From Clostridia bacterium (GTDB lineage Bacteria; Bacillota; Clostridia; Lachnospirales; Lachnospiraceae): a DNA stretch of 64,000 bases. The position numbers and the translations under genes were made by a program. The stretch spans positions 26,085-90,084 of the forward strand of contig QKAS01000072.1 in assembly GCA_003246295.1 (NCBI GenBank), in the 5' to 3' direction. The notes below the pieces were generated by a model, which did not search any database, was not told where the DNA came from, and saw only the letters and a list, made by a program, of their open reading frames with translations. This document shows, piece after piece, positions 53,259-61,633 of this stretch. Within the stretch, counting starts at the first letter, position 1. Every line of letters starts with the position of its first letter.

Positions 53259-54464
53259 CTACGTATAAAGTATCCGCGGAAGATATTTTTTAAATACATT
53301 TACTTTATCTAATTTTTCCCATGGCAAGTCCAAATCAATTCTTCCAAAATGTCCATATGCTGCTGTCTGTTGGTAAATAGGCTTTCTTAAATCCAGCATC
53401 TGAATAATACCCGCAGGTCTTAAATCAATATTTTCTTGAACTATTTCAACAATTTTTTCATCCGCTACTTTTCCGGTTCCAAAGGTATCGACCATGATCG
53501 AAGTAGGATGTGCAACTCCAATTGCATAGGAAAGTTGAATCTCACACTTATCTGCAAGTCCTGCTGCTACAATATTCTTTGCCACATACCGTGCTGCATA
53601 TGCTGCTGACCTGTCTACCTTTGTACAATCCTTTCCTGAAAAAGCCCCACCACCGTGACGTGCATATCCACCATAAGTATCAACTATAATCTTTCTTCCG
53701 GTAAGACCACTATCTCCACATGGCCCCCCAACAACAAATCTACCTGTTGGATTTATAAAATATTTTGTTCTTTCATCAACTAATTCTTTTGGTATTATTG
53801 GATCCAATACATATTTTCGAATATCTTCATGTATTTGCTCCTGTGAAATATCTGGATTATGCTGAGTTGAAAGAACAACTGCACTAATATGAATTGGTTT
53901 TCCGTATTCGTCATATTCCACTGTAACTTGTGACTTTCCATCAGGTCTTAGATATTCTAATACTCCATCTTTACGAACACTCGTAAGCTGTCTGCACAAT
54001 TTATGTGCTAATGCAATTGGATATGGAAGATATTCTTCCGTTTCATTAGACGCAAATCCAAACATCATACCCTGATCTCCGGCACCTATCGCATCCAATA
54101 TTTCCTCTGTCATATTTTCTTCTTTTGCCTCAAGTGCCTTATTAACTCCCATAGCTATATCTTCTGATTGTTTATCTAACTTTACAATAACCTCACAGGT
54201 ATTACCGTCAAAACCATATTCTACTTTATCATAACCAATTTCTAAAACGGTTTTACGTACAATCTCTTCAATGTTAACTTTCGCATTTGTGGTAATTTCT
54301 CCCATTACTAATACAAATCCAGTATTTGTACAAGTTTCACATGCTACCCTACTCATTGGATCTTTAGCAATCAAAGCATCAAGTATAGCATCAGATACCT
54401 GATCACATAATTTGTCAGGATGACCTTCTGTAACCGACTCTGATGTAAATAATCTTTTATTCAT
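53259..54464 (-). CDS. metK: S-adenosylmethionine synthetase
   Basis: A 401-residue methionine adenosyltransferase: [52 protein letters not shown] and [23 protein letters not shown] include the ATP, magnesium and potassium-binding residues. It is complete and should be active. It is the last gene of the NifU operon, 33 bases after the thioesterase. No SAM riboswitch is visible. Its place in this operon suggests that SAM supply is coupled to the metal/sulphur genes, or that it is an extra copy. Confidence 0.93.
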   Translation of the reverse strand: MNKRLFTSESVTEGHPDKLCDQVSDAILDALIAKDPMSRVACETCTNTGFVLVMGEITTNAKVNIEEIVRKTVLEIGYDKVEYGFDGNTCEVIVKLDKQSEDIAMGVNKALEAKEENMTEEILDAIGAGDQGMMFGFASNETEEYLPYPIALAHKLCRQLTSVRKDGVLEYLRPDGKSQVTVEYDEYGKPIHISAVVLSTQHNPDISQEQIHEDIRKYVLDPIIPKELVDERTKYFINPTGRFVVGGPCGDSGLTGRKIIVDTYGGYARHGGGAFSGKDCTKVDRSAAYAARYVAKNIVAAGLADKCEIQLSYAIGVAHPTSIMVDTFGTGKVADEKIVEIVQENIDLRPAGIIQMLDLRKPIYQQTAAYGHFGRIDLDLPWEKLDKVNVFKKYLPRILYT

Positions 54465-54497
54465 TCATTTATCCTCTTGTTTTTATTTTAAAACTTC

Positions 54498-54929
54498 TTA
54501 ATTATTCTTATTCGAATTGCAGATTTCTTGACTTAAGAGAGAATACACATCCGGAATCGTTGTTTCTGCATTAACGGGTTTTAAAGCCTTATTTGTCCAC
54601 GCATGCATTGTTTCACCCATCGACAATATTTTTCCATCCGAATGATTTATTACTTCATATGAAAAAACAATTCGGACTTTTGTAAGTACCTTTAATGAAG
54701 TCTTTATTAGTATTTCATCTTCATATCTAGCCGGACTTTTAAATTTACAATTCATCTCATATAATGGAAGCAAAACACCTCTGCTTTCAATTTCTCTATA
54801 TGAGATACCAAGCTTTTTAAAAAAGTCCGTTCTACCTGCTTCAAACCATACTGCATAATTAGAATGATGGATAATTCCCATCTGATCTGTTTCAGAATAT
54901 CTTGTAATAATTTTAGTTTCAGCTTGCAT
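54498..54929 (-). CDS. YbgC/FadM-type acyl-CoA thioesterase
   Basis: A 143-residue hotdog-fold protein: RYSETDQMGIIHHSNYAVWFEAGRTDF carries the Asp and His of the 4-hydroxybenzoyl-CoA thioesterase type site, followed by SRGVLLPLYEMNCKFKSPARYEDE. It starts two bases after the Mrp stop. Substrate unknown; its presence in a metal/redox operon is unexplained. Confidence 0.85.
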   Translation of the reverse strand: MQAETKIITRYSETDQMGIIHHSNYAVWFEAGRTDFFKKLGISYREIESRGVLLPLYEMNCKFKSPARYEDEILIKTSLKVLTKVRIVFSYEVINHSDGKILSMGETMHAWTNKALKPVNAETTIPDVYSLLSQEICNSNKNN

Positions 54930-54931
54930 TA

Positions 54932-55783
54932 CTACATCTCATTTGCAAAGATATTGTTAATTTTTTCTGCTGCATCCATTAAACAATCGCATGAAAATCT
55001 CTCAAAATTGCCTTCATCAACTAATTTGGCAATGGCTGGGTCAATTGGAATTCTACCTAATATATCAATACCTATTTCTTTTGAAATATCATTCAATTTG
55101 CTTTCACCAAATATATTTATTTCTTTTCCACAATCAGGACATTTCACAAAGCTCATATTTTCAACTAAACCTAAGATAGGTATATTCATCATTTTTGCCA
55201 TATTATATGCCTTCTTAACAATCATAGAAACAAGATCCTGTGGAGATGTTACAATAACGATTCCATCCAATGGAATTGACTGGAATACAGTAAGTGGCAC
55301 ATCACCTGTTCCTGGTGGCATATCAATGAATAAATAGTCTAAGTCTTCCCATACTACTTCTGTCCAGAATTGTTTCACCGTATTTGCCAAAATTGGACCT
55401 CTCCAAATTACAGGTGAGTCTTCTTTATCTAATAATAGATTTACTGACATTATTTTAATATTGTTTGCTGTCGCTTCCGGTATAATACCCAGTTCATTTC
55501 CCATTGCTTTTCTGGTAATTCCGAACATTTTTGGAATCGATGGTCCTGTAATGTCAGCATCCAGAATACCTACCTTATAGCCTTTTCTGCTCAGTAATAC
55601 AGCTAACATAGCGGTAACAAAGGATTTTCCAACTCCACCTTTACCACTTACAACTCCAATCACATTTTTTATTGAACTATATTGGTTTAAATCCTCAAGC
55701 ATACTCTGTTTGCTATGTTCACAACCTTCACATGATTCTTTTGTACATTCGCTATCAGAACAGCTTTTTTCTTTTTCTTCCAT
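54932..55783 (-). CDS. Mrp/NBP35-type P-loop ATPase (Fe-S carrier)
   Basis: A 283-residue protein. A cysteine-rich N-terminus (CSDSECTKESCEGCEH) precedes the deviant Walker A GVVSGKGGVGKSFVTAML, ADITGPSIPKMFG, FIDMPPGTGDVPLTVFQS, and a CxxC in VKCPDCGKE near residue 220. Such proteins assemble and hand over [4Fe-4S] clusters. It is preceded by flavin reductase and followed by the thioesterase. The N-terminal Cys cluster resembles NBP35. Confidence 0.88.
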   Translation of the reverse strand: MEEKEKSCSDSECTKESCEGCEHSKQSMLEDLNQYSSIKNVIGVVSGKGGVGKSFVTAMLAVLLSRKGYKVGILDADITGPSIPKMFGITRKAMGNELGIIPEATANNIKIMSVNLLLDKEDSPVIWRGPILANTVKQFWTEVVWEDLDYLFIDMPPGTGDVPLTVFQSIPLDGIVIVTSPQDLVSMIVKKAYNMAKMMNIPILGLVENMSFVKCPDCGKEINIFGESKLNDISKEIGIDILGRIPIDPAIAKLVDEGNFERFSCDCLMDAAEKINNIFANEM

Positions 55784-55819
55784 TTTTATTACTCCAATCT
55801 GTCATATTTTTTTATTTTA

Positions 55820-56311
55820 TTAAATGAAGTTAATCAGTGAAAAATCAATAGTTCCATCTTCATTAATTAACTTTGCATCTGCATGTACATATTCTACTTT
55901 TCCAATAAACATCTCGTGTGAACCCGTCATAATAGAATCTACGACTGTACACTCAATATTAACAGGGCAATCCGATAGAATTGGTGCATTCACAACTTTA
56001 CCTTCTTCTAATTTAACATTCATATCTTTAAGCTTATCAGAATCTTTTTTGCTTATTTTACCCAGATAATCAAAAGTTTCCTGATAATTCTTATCTGCTA
56101 TGTTTACAACAAAACATCCTGATTCCTTTATCATCTGATAGGAATATCTTGTTGGTACAATTCCAACCATAACCATAGGAGGTGCATAACTACAATTACC
56201 ACAATATCCTACTGCCAGTGCATTGTCTTCTCCATCTAATCCGCGGCATGAAACCAAAACTTTTGGTGCTGGCTGCAATGCACCTTTTTTATTTGCTTCT
56301 TTCTTTTGCAT
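55820..56311 (-). CDS. Flavin reductase-like FMN-binding protein
   Basis: A 163-residue flavoredoxin-like protein: LVSCRGLDGEDNALAVGYCGNCSYAPPMVMVGIVPTRYSYQMIKESG, NIADKNYQETFDYLGKISKKDSDK and SHEMFIGKVEYVHAD follow the split-barrel FMN-binding pattern. It lies between the BMC-domain gene and mrp. It could supply reduced flavin or electrons to the nitroreductase or Fe-S proteins. Confidence 0.82.
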   Translation of the reverse strand: MQKKEANKKGALQPAPKVLVSCRGLDGEDNALAVGYCGNCSYAPPMVMVGIVPTRYSYQMIKESGCFVVNIADKNYQETFDYLGKISKKDSDKLKDMNVKLEEGKVVNAPILSDCPVNIECTVVDSIMTGSHEMFIGKVEYVHADAKLINEDGTIDFSLINFI

Positions 56312-56327
56312 GATATTTACTCCTTTT

Positions 56328-56645
56328 TTATTTTTTAGTTGTATCTTCTTTTTGCCATGTTCTTATTACATTAATTGCCTCATTTACCGCTGCAATATCT
56401 CCAAACATACCTATCATTGTAATATGCTGAGGACAGTTTCCATTGATCTCTGATATTTCTACGTTAGAAGCTTTTTCTGCAACATCAGCTGCCATTATAA
56501 CGTCAGCAACACTCCCCTGTACTAAGCCAATAGCCATTTCATTACCATTTTGAAGCATTTCCTTTATTTGATCATCGCAAACTTTACGTTGAAGAATTCG
56601 CTTAGTACCTTTGGACGGACTATTTAATATTTTTATTGTAAGCAT
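56328..56645 (-). CDS. Lone BMC-domain (EutS/PduU-like) protein
   Basis: A 105-residue protein with bacterial microcompartment shell features: IKILNSPSKGTKRILQRK, NGNEMAIGLVQGSVADVIMAADVAEKASNVEI and TMIGMFGDIAAVNEAINVI. The layout is closest to the permuted EutS/PduU type. No other shell or enzyme gene of a microcompartment is in the window, so it may form homo-hexamers with another role. It lies between nitroreductase and flavin reductase. Confidence 0.65.
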   Translation of the reverse strand: MLTIKILNSPSKGTKRILQRKVCDDQIKEMLQNGNEMAIGLVQGSVADVIMAADVAEKASNVEISEINGNCPQHITMIGMFGDIAAVNEAINVIRTWQKEDTTKK

Positions 56646-56675
56646 CTTTTTCTCCCTATTGTTTTTATCTGCAAT

Positions 56676-57212
56676 TCAAACATATCTCAAAATATCCTGC
56701 AGTTCTTTTCTTTTTGGCATAACAGGTGCTTCGTCCGGATAGCCAATTGCAATCAAGACTACTAAATCTTGTTCTTCTGGAATATTTAATATTGTAGATA
56801 TTTCTTCATTATCAAAAACCCCCAAAACAACTGTTCCTAATCCGTATTCATGGGCAGATAGGCATACTGTTTGTGATGCAATACCACAATCAAACATTTC
56901 CCATCCTTTGCCCCTTAATGTCGAAAATGAACCGTCTCGCTCATATCCAGATCGGTTTTTCACTATAGATAATGCTAACAACATAGGCGCATTCAATATT
57001 GTTTTTTGATTAAAATCAGGTACGTGACTTAATGCTATTTTTTCCCTTATTTCTTTGCTATCAACAACAATGTACCGAGTTATCTGCGTGTTTTTCCATG
57101 ACGGTGCATAAGTTGCTGCGTGTACTATTTTTTCTAATATTTCATGAGGTATTTTATCCTCTTTAAATTTCCGAATACTTCTTCTACTTTTGATTGCCTC
57201 AATTGTTTCCAT
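56676..57212 (-). CDS. Nitroreductase-family FMN protein
   Basis: A 178-residue nitroreductase: EAIKSRRSIRKFKEDKIP, AATYAPSWKNTQITRYIVVD, IASQTVCLSAHEYGLGTVVLGVF and VLIAIGYPDEAP are family motifs for FMN binding. ATG 57212 follows AGGGGTGA; its upstream frame overlaps the NifU-like stop. It probably reduces a quinone, nitro or metal substrate with NAD(P)H. Confidence 0.85.
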   Translation of the reverse strand: METIEAIKSRRSIRKFKEDKIPHEILEKIVHAATYAPSWKNTQITRYIVVDSKEIREKIALSHVPDFNQKTILNAPMLLALSIVKNRSGYERDGSFSTLRGKGWEMFDCGIASQTVCLSAHEYGLGTVVLGVFDNEEISTILNIPEEQDLVVLIAIGYPDEAPVMPKRKELQDILRYV

Positions 57213-57222
57213 ATGGTCACCC

Positions 57223-57606
57223 CTAAGCATTTATTTTTGTAGTATAGTCTTCGATTGCATTTTTTAAAGCACTTGCACCAAGTACAGAACAATGCAGCTT
57301 ATGTTCTGGAAGTCCATCAAGAGCATCCGCTATATCTTTATCTGTTATAAGCAATGCTTCTTCCAACGTTTTTCCTTTCGCAAGAACTGTTGTCATACTA
57401 CTTGATGCCACAGCAGCCGTGCATCCAAACACTAGAAATTTAATATCTTCTATACAATTATCTTTAACCTTAATTTGGATTGTTAAATAATCACCACAGC
57501 CTGGATCCCCAAAACTTCCTTCACCATTAGCATCTGGAATAGTTCCACAATTTCTAGGCGCCATAAAATGGTCGATTACTTTATCCGTAAATGACTCACA
57601 ATACAT
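57223..57606 (-). CDS. NifU/IscU-type Fe-S scaffold protein
   Basis: A 127-residue scaffold protein: C20 in PRNCGTIP, GSFGDPGCGDY with the Asp and Cys37, FLVFGCTAAVAS, and LHCSVLGASALKNAI near the C-terminus give the three-Cys cluster site. No NifS-type desulfurase is adjacent. It is the first gene of the operon that ends with metK, with the promoter at 57694-57722. ATG 57606 is preceded by AAGGGA. Confidence 0.9.
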   Translation of the reverse strand: MYCESFTDKVIDHFMAPRNCGTIPDANGEGSFGDPGCGDYLTIQIKVKDNCIEDIKFLVFGCTAAVASSSMTTVLAKGKTLEEALLITDKDIADALDGLPEHKLHCSVLGASALKNAIEDYTTKINA

Positions 57607-57693
57607 ATTATCCCTTCCAATCACTACATATTTTTATTTTTTCATATAAGTCCTTACTAAAATAGTGTATTTTGGTCTTATGCTCATTAAAAT

Positions 57694-57722
57694 ATTTTAA
57701 TGCAATTGTGGGCATATGTCAA
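57694..57722 (-). promoter_or_regulatory. NifU operon promoter with ACATATGCCC site
   Basis: Minus-strand TTGACA (57717-57722), 17-base spacer starting TATGCCCA, TAAAAT (57694-57699). The -35 and following bases equal those at 60641-60669. Confidence 0.72.
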
Positions 57723-57855
57723 TATTGTATTTAGATTGTACCTAACTTAATACGATGGAAATACTTTTTAATGCAAAAAAAGTGTCATAAAATCAATACT
57801 TTCTCAAGCATTGGCATTATAACACCACATTTTTCACCTATATTTTGTTTTTACC

Positions 57856-58332
57856 TTAAAAGTCCATACCTCTATGACGCCAACAATTTTTGTGGCAAAA
57901 CTTGTCCTTGCAATTATCCTCACATATTACATTAACAGAACCACAATCTGGGCATGCATACTTACCACTCTTAATCGCTTCAAGATTTTCAAAGCTTTCT
58001 TTCCACTCTTTTCCACAATCTTTACATTGGATTGGACATATATTACGGGTAAAGTTACCGCCATCAATGCGTATCATCTTTCCATTGATTAAACTATCTG
58101 CTACTTTCTCTCTTGCTGATAATAAAATACGTTGAAATGTTGGTCTTGATACTTCCATTCGCTCTGCACATTCACCCTGCTCTAATCCTTCTAAATCTTT
58201 CAGACGAATCGCTTCTAATTCTTCCAGCTTTAAAATATTTTCCGGTAATTCAGCTACATCCGTTTCAGATGGTACGAAATAGGGTATCGCTGGTATATGT
58301 TCAATTTTTCTCCATTTTGTTGGTCTTGCCAT
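57856..58332 (-). CDS. DUF134 regulator with C-terminal cysteine cluster
   Basis: A 158-residue DUF134 protein. The HTH part (LEELEAIRLKDLEGLEQGECAERMEVSRPTFQRILLSAREKVADSL) is like the paralog at 50867. The C-terminal 60 residues hold eight to nine cysteines (CPIQCKDCGKEW, YACPDCGSVNVICEDNCKDKFCHKNC), a zinc or Fe-S sensing module. It is the last gene of the ferredoxin operon. It could sense metal or redox state and act on the shared ATATGCCC promoters. Confidence 0.85.
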   Translation of the reverse strand: MARPTKWRKIEHIPAIPYFVPSETDVAELPENILKLEELEAIRLKDLEGLEQGECAERMEVSRPTFQRILLSAREKVADSLINGKMIRIDGGNFTRNICPIQCKDCGKEWKESFENLEAIKSGKYACPDCGSVNVICEDNCKDKFCHKNCWRHRGMDF

Positions 58333-58347
58333 GTTTTCTCCTTAATA

Positions 58348-59205
58348 TTACGATTGCTTTACACCGCCATATTTAAATATATATTGATTCAAATTGACAT
58401 TTAGTTTCCGTGAAATCATAGGACATTTTGCTTTTAAGAGGAAAAACATGTTTCCTTTTTCTTCTGAAAGAGCTTCGTAATTTCCCTGTCCCTTACTAAT
58501 AATAATATCTGATTTATTGTAAATGTCAATAAACTCTTTGCTACAATCCTCTAATATGGCTCCCGGTGCACTACATCCAGTAGATACTATTTTCGAAACC
58601 TGATCCAATCCGGAAGCAACTGCATCTTTTTCTGTTACGTCATTAATAATCGGCTCACTTCTTACTCCATATGTAATATGAATGTTTGGAAAACTTTCTA
58701 TCATTACTTTATCAAAAATTGTCTCTCCTGTATTATCGCCAATAATAAGTATATTTGAAGCGGTTTGTAATTTTTTCTCCATAATGTCAATATCACAGAT
58801 TGAAAATTCTTTCTCCAACTCTTTTTCAATACATTTTTTCACGTCAATATCGCTATATACAGCTGCATCAATGTTATTTCCTGTGGCAGCTATTTTTAAT
58901 GCCCAGTAAAGACTATTCTCTTTACTTTGAATAAAATCTTTCAAATATGGATATACCATTTTCGCTGCTTCTAAATCTTTTTCTTTTATTTTAGAATATG
59001 GATCTTTGATTCCTGTCTGTTCCTTAACAATTCTATGAATTTCCCGTGCCAAGTCAGGTGAGTTTCTATATTTTTTATAATTTGTCATCAAATTAATTGT
59101 TTCACATACTACCTTATCATGTATTTCCACATCACTTGTAGTCTTTCTGGCTGCTTCTAATGCCTGCTTTAACATACAAGGTATGCAATCAAAAAATAAT
59201 TCCAT
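58348..59205 (-). CDS. DUF89 family protein (damage-control phosphatase type)
   Basis: A 285-residue protein: FDCIPCMLKQALEAARK at the N-terminus, ILIIGDNTGETIFDKVMIESF and SKGQGNYEAL are DUF89 marks, with Asp/Asn metal ligands in GDNTGE. DUF89 enzymes hydrolyse phosphorylated metabolite by-products. I use ATG 59205 (GGAGG just before) rather than the upstream TTG. It follows the deformylase gene by 14 bases. Confidence 0.82.
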   Translation of the reverse strand: MELFFDCIPCMLKQALEAARKTTSDVEIHDKVVCETINLMTNYKKYRNSPDLAREIHRIVKEQTGIKDPYSKIKEKDLEAAKMVYPYLKDFIQSKENSLYWALKIAATGNNIDAAVYSDIDVKKCIEKELEKEFSICDIDIMEKKLQTASNILIIGDNTGETIFDKVMIESFPNIHITYGVRSEPIINDVTEKDAVASGLDQVSKIVSTGCSAPGAILEDCSKEFIDIYNKSDIIISKGQGNYEALSEEKGNMFFLLKAKCPMISRKLNVNLNQYIFKYGGVKQS

Positions 59206-59219
59206 TGTTTCCTCCAATT

Positions 59220-59693
59220 TTATTGTTCTATATTACTTACCGTGGTATCCGGAAGTATTTTATCAATAAATAAAATCCCATCAAGATGATCTAGTTCGTG
59301 GCAGAATGCTCTAGCAAGCAGATCTGTTCCTTCCAACTCAAAATAATCTCCATTTTCATCTTGAGCTTTGATGCGTACTTTCTGAGGACGTAACACTTCA
59401 CCTGATATGTCAGGAACACTTAAACAGCCTTCCATATCCTGTTGTTCTCCAGATCGTTCTAAAATGACCGGATTAATAAGTTTTATGAGTCCTTCACCAA
59501 CATCGATAACAACTAGTCTTTTTAATATTCCAATTTGTGGTGCTGCCAGTCCCACTCCATTTGCTTGATACATGGTGTCTGCCATGTCGGCTAGTAAGAT
59601 TTGAGTCTTTTCATCTATTATTTTAACTACTTTTGATTTTTTTCGCAATATAGTATCTTCTTCATTATAATTTCTAATGTTTCTTAATGCCAT
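59220..59693 (-). CDS. def: Peptide deformylase
   Basis: A 157-residue deformylase with all three active-site motifs: GVGLAAPQIG, EGCLSVPDI and HELDHLDG, which supply the Cys and two His metal ligands and the catalytic Glu. It is near normal length for the enzyme. It lies between a DUF5320 gene and DUF89 instead of beside fmt, so I suspect an additional copy. RBS AAAGGTGG precedes ATG 59693. Confidence 0.92.
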   Translation of the reverse strand: MALRNIRNYNEEDTILRKKSKVVKIIDEKTQILLADMADTMYQANGVGLAAPQIGILKRLVVIDVGEGLIKLINPVILERSGEQQDMEGCLSVPDISGEVLRPQKVRIKAQDENGDYFELEGTDLLARAFCHELDHLDGILFIDKILPDTTVSNIEQ

Positions 59694-59719
59694 TATTTAC
59701 CACCTTTATATTTTTAATA

Positions 59720-59743
59720 GGAAGCTGGCAACTGCCAGCTTCC
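59720..59743. repeat. Perfect 11-bp hairpin upstream of def
   Basis: GGAAGCTGGCA-AC-TGCCAGCTTCC. There is no T run on the minus strand, so it is a poor terminator; it may protect or process the operon mRNA. A second stem, TAAGCAA/TTGCTTA, lies next to the DUF5320 stop. Confidence 0.5.
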
Positions 59744-59796
59744 CTTACATAATTCATACCAGTAGAAAGTTCGCTAAGCAAGCTTTTTGTTGCTTA

Positions 59797-60103
59797 CTAT
59801 TTTGCAGCATTATTCAAATTTGATAACCGCTCTTTAACTGATTTCAACTGGTTTTCTAGTTTTGTTTCCTGCATTTCCAAAAATGCTTTTTCCTCTGTAT
59901 CCTGAATGTTTTGAGGATTACTGTTTCTTAAGTAACCAGGTATCCCTGTTTGTACAAACTGTCTTCTGTATCCTCTTTGAAATCCATTCCCACCAAAGCA
60001 TCTTCCTAAATTGCGATCATCAAAATCACTGTTGCAAAATCCTGATCGACCTCCAGTCATAGCTCCCATTCCATTTGGTCCTGTTCCATCTCTTCTTGGC
60101 ATA
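59797..60103 (-). CDS. DUF5320-like protein
   Basis: A 101-residue protein with the N-terminal motif MPRRDGTGPNGMGAMTGGRSGFC, a Gly/Arg-rich middle and a C-terminal coiled helix (QETKLENQLKSVKERLSNL). The family commonly neighbours NifX-like and DUF134 genes. ATG 60103 is used because GGAGG overlaps the alternative GTG at 60111. Confidence 0.75.
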
Positions 60104-60118
60104 ATTTTCACCTCCTTT

Positions 60119-60331
60119 TCAATGAGATATCTTCACTTTATTCTTTGTTCGAAAATATACTAATCCCACAAACCCTGATAACAGACTAATAATGCCCAAC
60201 AAATATGTCATCAACCTTTTGCTAGTTACAGATTTTGAATTTAGCATGCCAATAGCAGTATTGCAGATTCCAAAACCTCTTCCAGTCATAGCTCCCATTC
60301 CATTTGGTCCAGTCCTATCTCTTCTTGGCAT
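60119..60331 (-). CDS. DUF5320-like N-terminus fused to membrane segment
   Basis: A 70-residue protein sharing the start MPRRDRTGPNGMGAMTGRGFGIC with the next gene. It continues with a hydrophobic segment RLMTYLLGIISLLSGFVGLVYF and a basic end. It seems to be a membrane-anchored partner or a duplicate remnant. ATG 60331 follows GGAGG. Confidence 0.65.
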   Translation of the reverse strand: MPRRDRTGPNGMGAMTGRGFGICNTAIGMLNSKSVTSKRLMTYLLGIISLLSGFVGLVYFRTKNKVKISH

Positions 60332-60402
60332 AATTCTCACCTCCTTTAAAAGTGAATGAGTGACTAAGTAGTGTCCTTTGTTCTATATACACATAGCGTA
60401 CT

Positions 60403-60582
60403 TTATGGTAACGAAATTGCTTCTACTGGACAGGCTGTTACACAACTTCCACATTCCACGCACAGTTCATTGATAATGGCTTTTCCACTATCCACTGAAA
60501 TTGCATCAACTGGGCAAATATCAGCGCACTGTCCACAACCTATACATTTCTCTTCATCTACTATTGCAGCGATATCATTCAT
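60403..60582 (-). CDS. 2[4Fe-4S] ferredoxin
   Basis: A 59-residue ferredoxin, MNDIAAIVDEEKCIGCGQC..., with two CxxCxxCxxxCP clusters (CIGCGQCADICP and CVECGSCVTACP) in pseudo-twofold repeat. ATG 60582 follows AAAGGGG. It is the first gene of the operon driven by the promoter at 60641-60669 and is short enough to be missed by automatic callers. Confidence 0.92.
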   Translation of the reverse strand: MNDIAAIVDEEKCIGCGQCADICPVDAISVDSGKAIINELCVECGSCVTACPVEAISLP

Positions 60583-60623
60583 CCCCTTTCTATTAACTTT
60601 ATTATAATAATTTCCTTTTTATA

Positions 60624-60669
60624 AGCATATGCCCATAACAATCATATATCTATTTTGGGCATATGTCAA
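60624..60669 (-). promoter_or_regulatory. Ferredoxin operon promoter with two ATATGCCC sites
   Basis: Minus-strand TTGACA (60664-60669), 17-base spacer beginning TATGCCCA, TATGAT (60641-60646). A second, inverted copy, TGGGCATATGCT, lies at 60624-60635 downstream of the -10. Paired sites around the start fit repression. Confidence 0.72.
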
Positions 60670-60687
60670 TATTATAATCGTATTCAG

Positions 60688-60724
60688 AAAAAAATCTCAT
60701 GCCAGTTAACATGAGATTTTTTTT
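60688..60724 (-). terminator. Terminator of the CobW-permease operon
   Basis: AAATCTCATG and CATGAGATTT form a stem with A and T runs on both sides. It directly follows the stop of the TIGR03943-like gene. Confidence 0.9.
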
Positions 60725-61623
60725 CAATAATTATTATAATATATATACTCAACATCTGGTGCTTCACCTTCCGTTATCGTAACATCTGTTAAGAGTGGTA
60801 CCATATAGCCATTGTATTCATATTCCGATATCGTCCCTGTTACTGTAATCCATTCTTCATCCTTTAATTCACTTCGTATATCAGTTTCGCAGACAATTCC
60901 ATATCCAACCAAGTCAGCAGCACAACATACCATAAAATATCTTCCAGCCAAGAATTGATTTTCTTCAAAATCTTCCATTGAATATACTTGCGCTAAATAC
61001 TGACATTTCTTTCCTACAAATTCATCAAGATTATCATATACATCACAATACCAATCTGCAAATATATCATCGTTAATAACCATTACGCCATCGACTTCAT
61101 ATTGAGCATATTTTTCAGAAATACCAACTGTTTCTTCCCCTATATCATTCGCTTGCTCATTCTCCTGTGTGGAAGCTGTTGCATCAGTTGTATCCGCCAT
61201 CGCCTCTTCGTTAGTCATACTTTCGCTATCATAACTATCTGAATCCGTACCATCTATCGTATTGTTATCTGTTTCACTATTAGGATTTTTCTGTTCACTA
61301 TTTGATGCTACAATATCACTATTTGCAATAGTCATGTCCTTACTATTAACACCCGTAGCAGGAAATAATAGTGCAGCTACCAACGGAATAGCAAAAATCA
61401 TATAATGTCGTATATTTACATTATGTCTGGCTTTTTTAATTTTTGATATCAGACTTATTGCAAATAAAATTAATACAATAATTGAAACCCATATCCCCAC
61501 ATAAAATCTAGGATGAACATAATAATTTACTTTCTTACTAATCATTGCATCTATTAGTAAACAGGCAATAGCAATTAATATAAATACTTGAACGATTGCT
61601 TCCATATTCTTTTTTCTACCCAT
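60724..61623 (-). CDS. TIGR03943/YcgQ-like membrane protein
   Basis: A 299-residue protein: two N-terminal membrane segments pairs (AIVQVFILIAIACLLIDAMI, YVGIWVSIIVLILFAISLI, YMIFAIPLVAALLFPATGV). A Ser/Thr/Asp-rich linker and an extracellular C-terminal domain with FADWYCDVYDNLDEFVGKKCQYLAQVY and RYFMVCCAADLVGYGIVC follow, the conserved part of the family. It pairs with COG0701-type permeases, as YcgQ pairs with YcgR in B. subtilis. I start at ATG 61623, ten bases after the permease stop. Probable metal-transport accessory. Confidence 0.82.
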   Translation of the reverse strand: MGRKKNMEAIVQVFILIAIACLLIDAMISKKVNYYVHPRFYVGIWVSIIVLILFAISLISKIKKARHNVNIRHYMIFAIPLVAALLFPATGVNSKDMTIANSDIVASNSEQKNPNSETDNNTIDGTDSDSYDSESMTNEEAMADTTDATASTQENEQANDIGEETVGISEKYAQYEVDGVMVINDDIFADWYCDVYDNLDEFVGKKCQYLAQVYSMEDFEENQFLAGRYFMVCCAADLVGYGIVCETDIRSELKDEEWITVTGTISEYEYNGYMVPLLTDVTITEGEAPDVEYIYYNNY

Positions 61624-61633
61624 GTCTGCCCCC

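Noticed and set aside
50429..57606. Nitrogen fixation cluster (NifX, NifU names)
   Set aside because: No nifH, nifD, nifK or nifB is present; these are general Fe-S or metal-cluster relatives.
57775..57840. Weak hairpin CAATGCTT-GAGA-AAGTATTG after the long DUF134 gene
   Set aside because: Short stem with a G-T pair and a poor T run; I could not support it as a terminator.
60371..60607. Plus-strand open frame over the ferredoxin
   Set aside because: It is the antisense shadow of a clear two-cluster ferredoxin on the minus strand.
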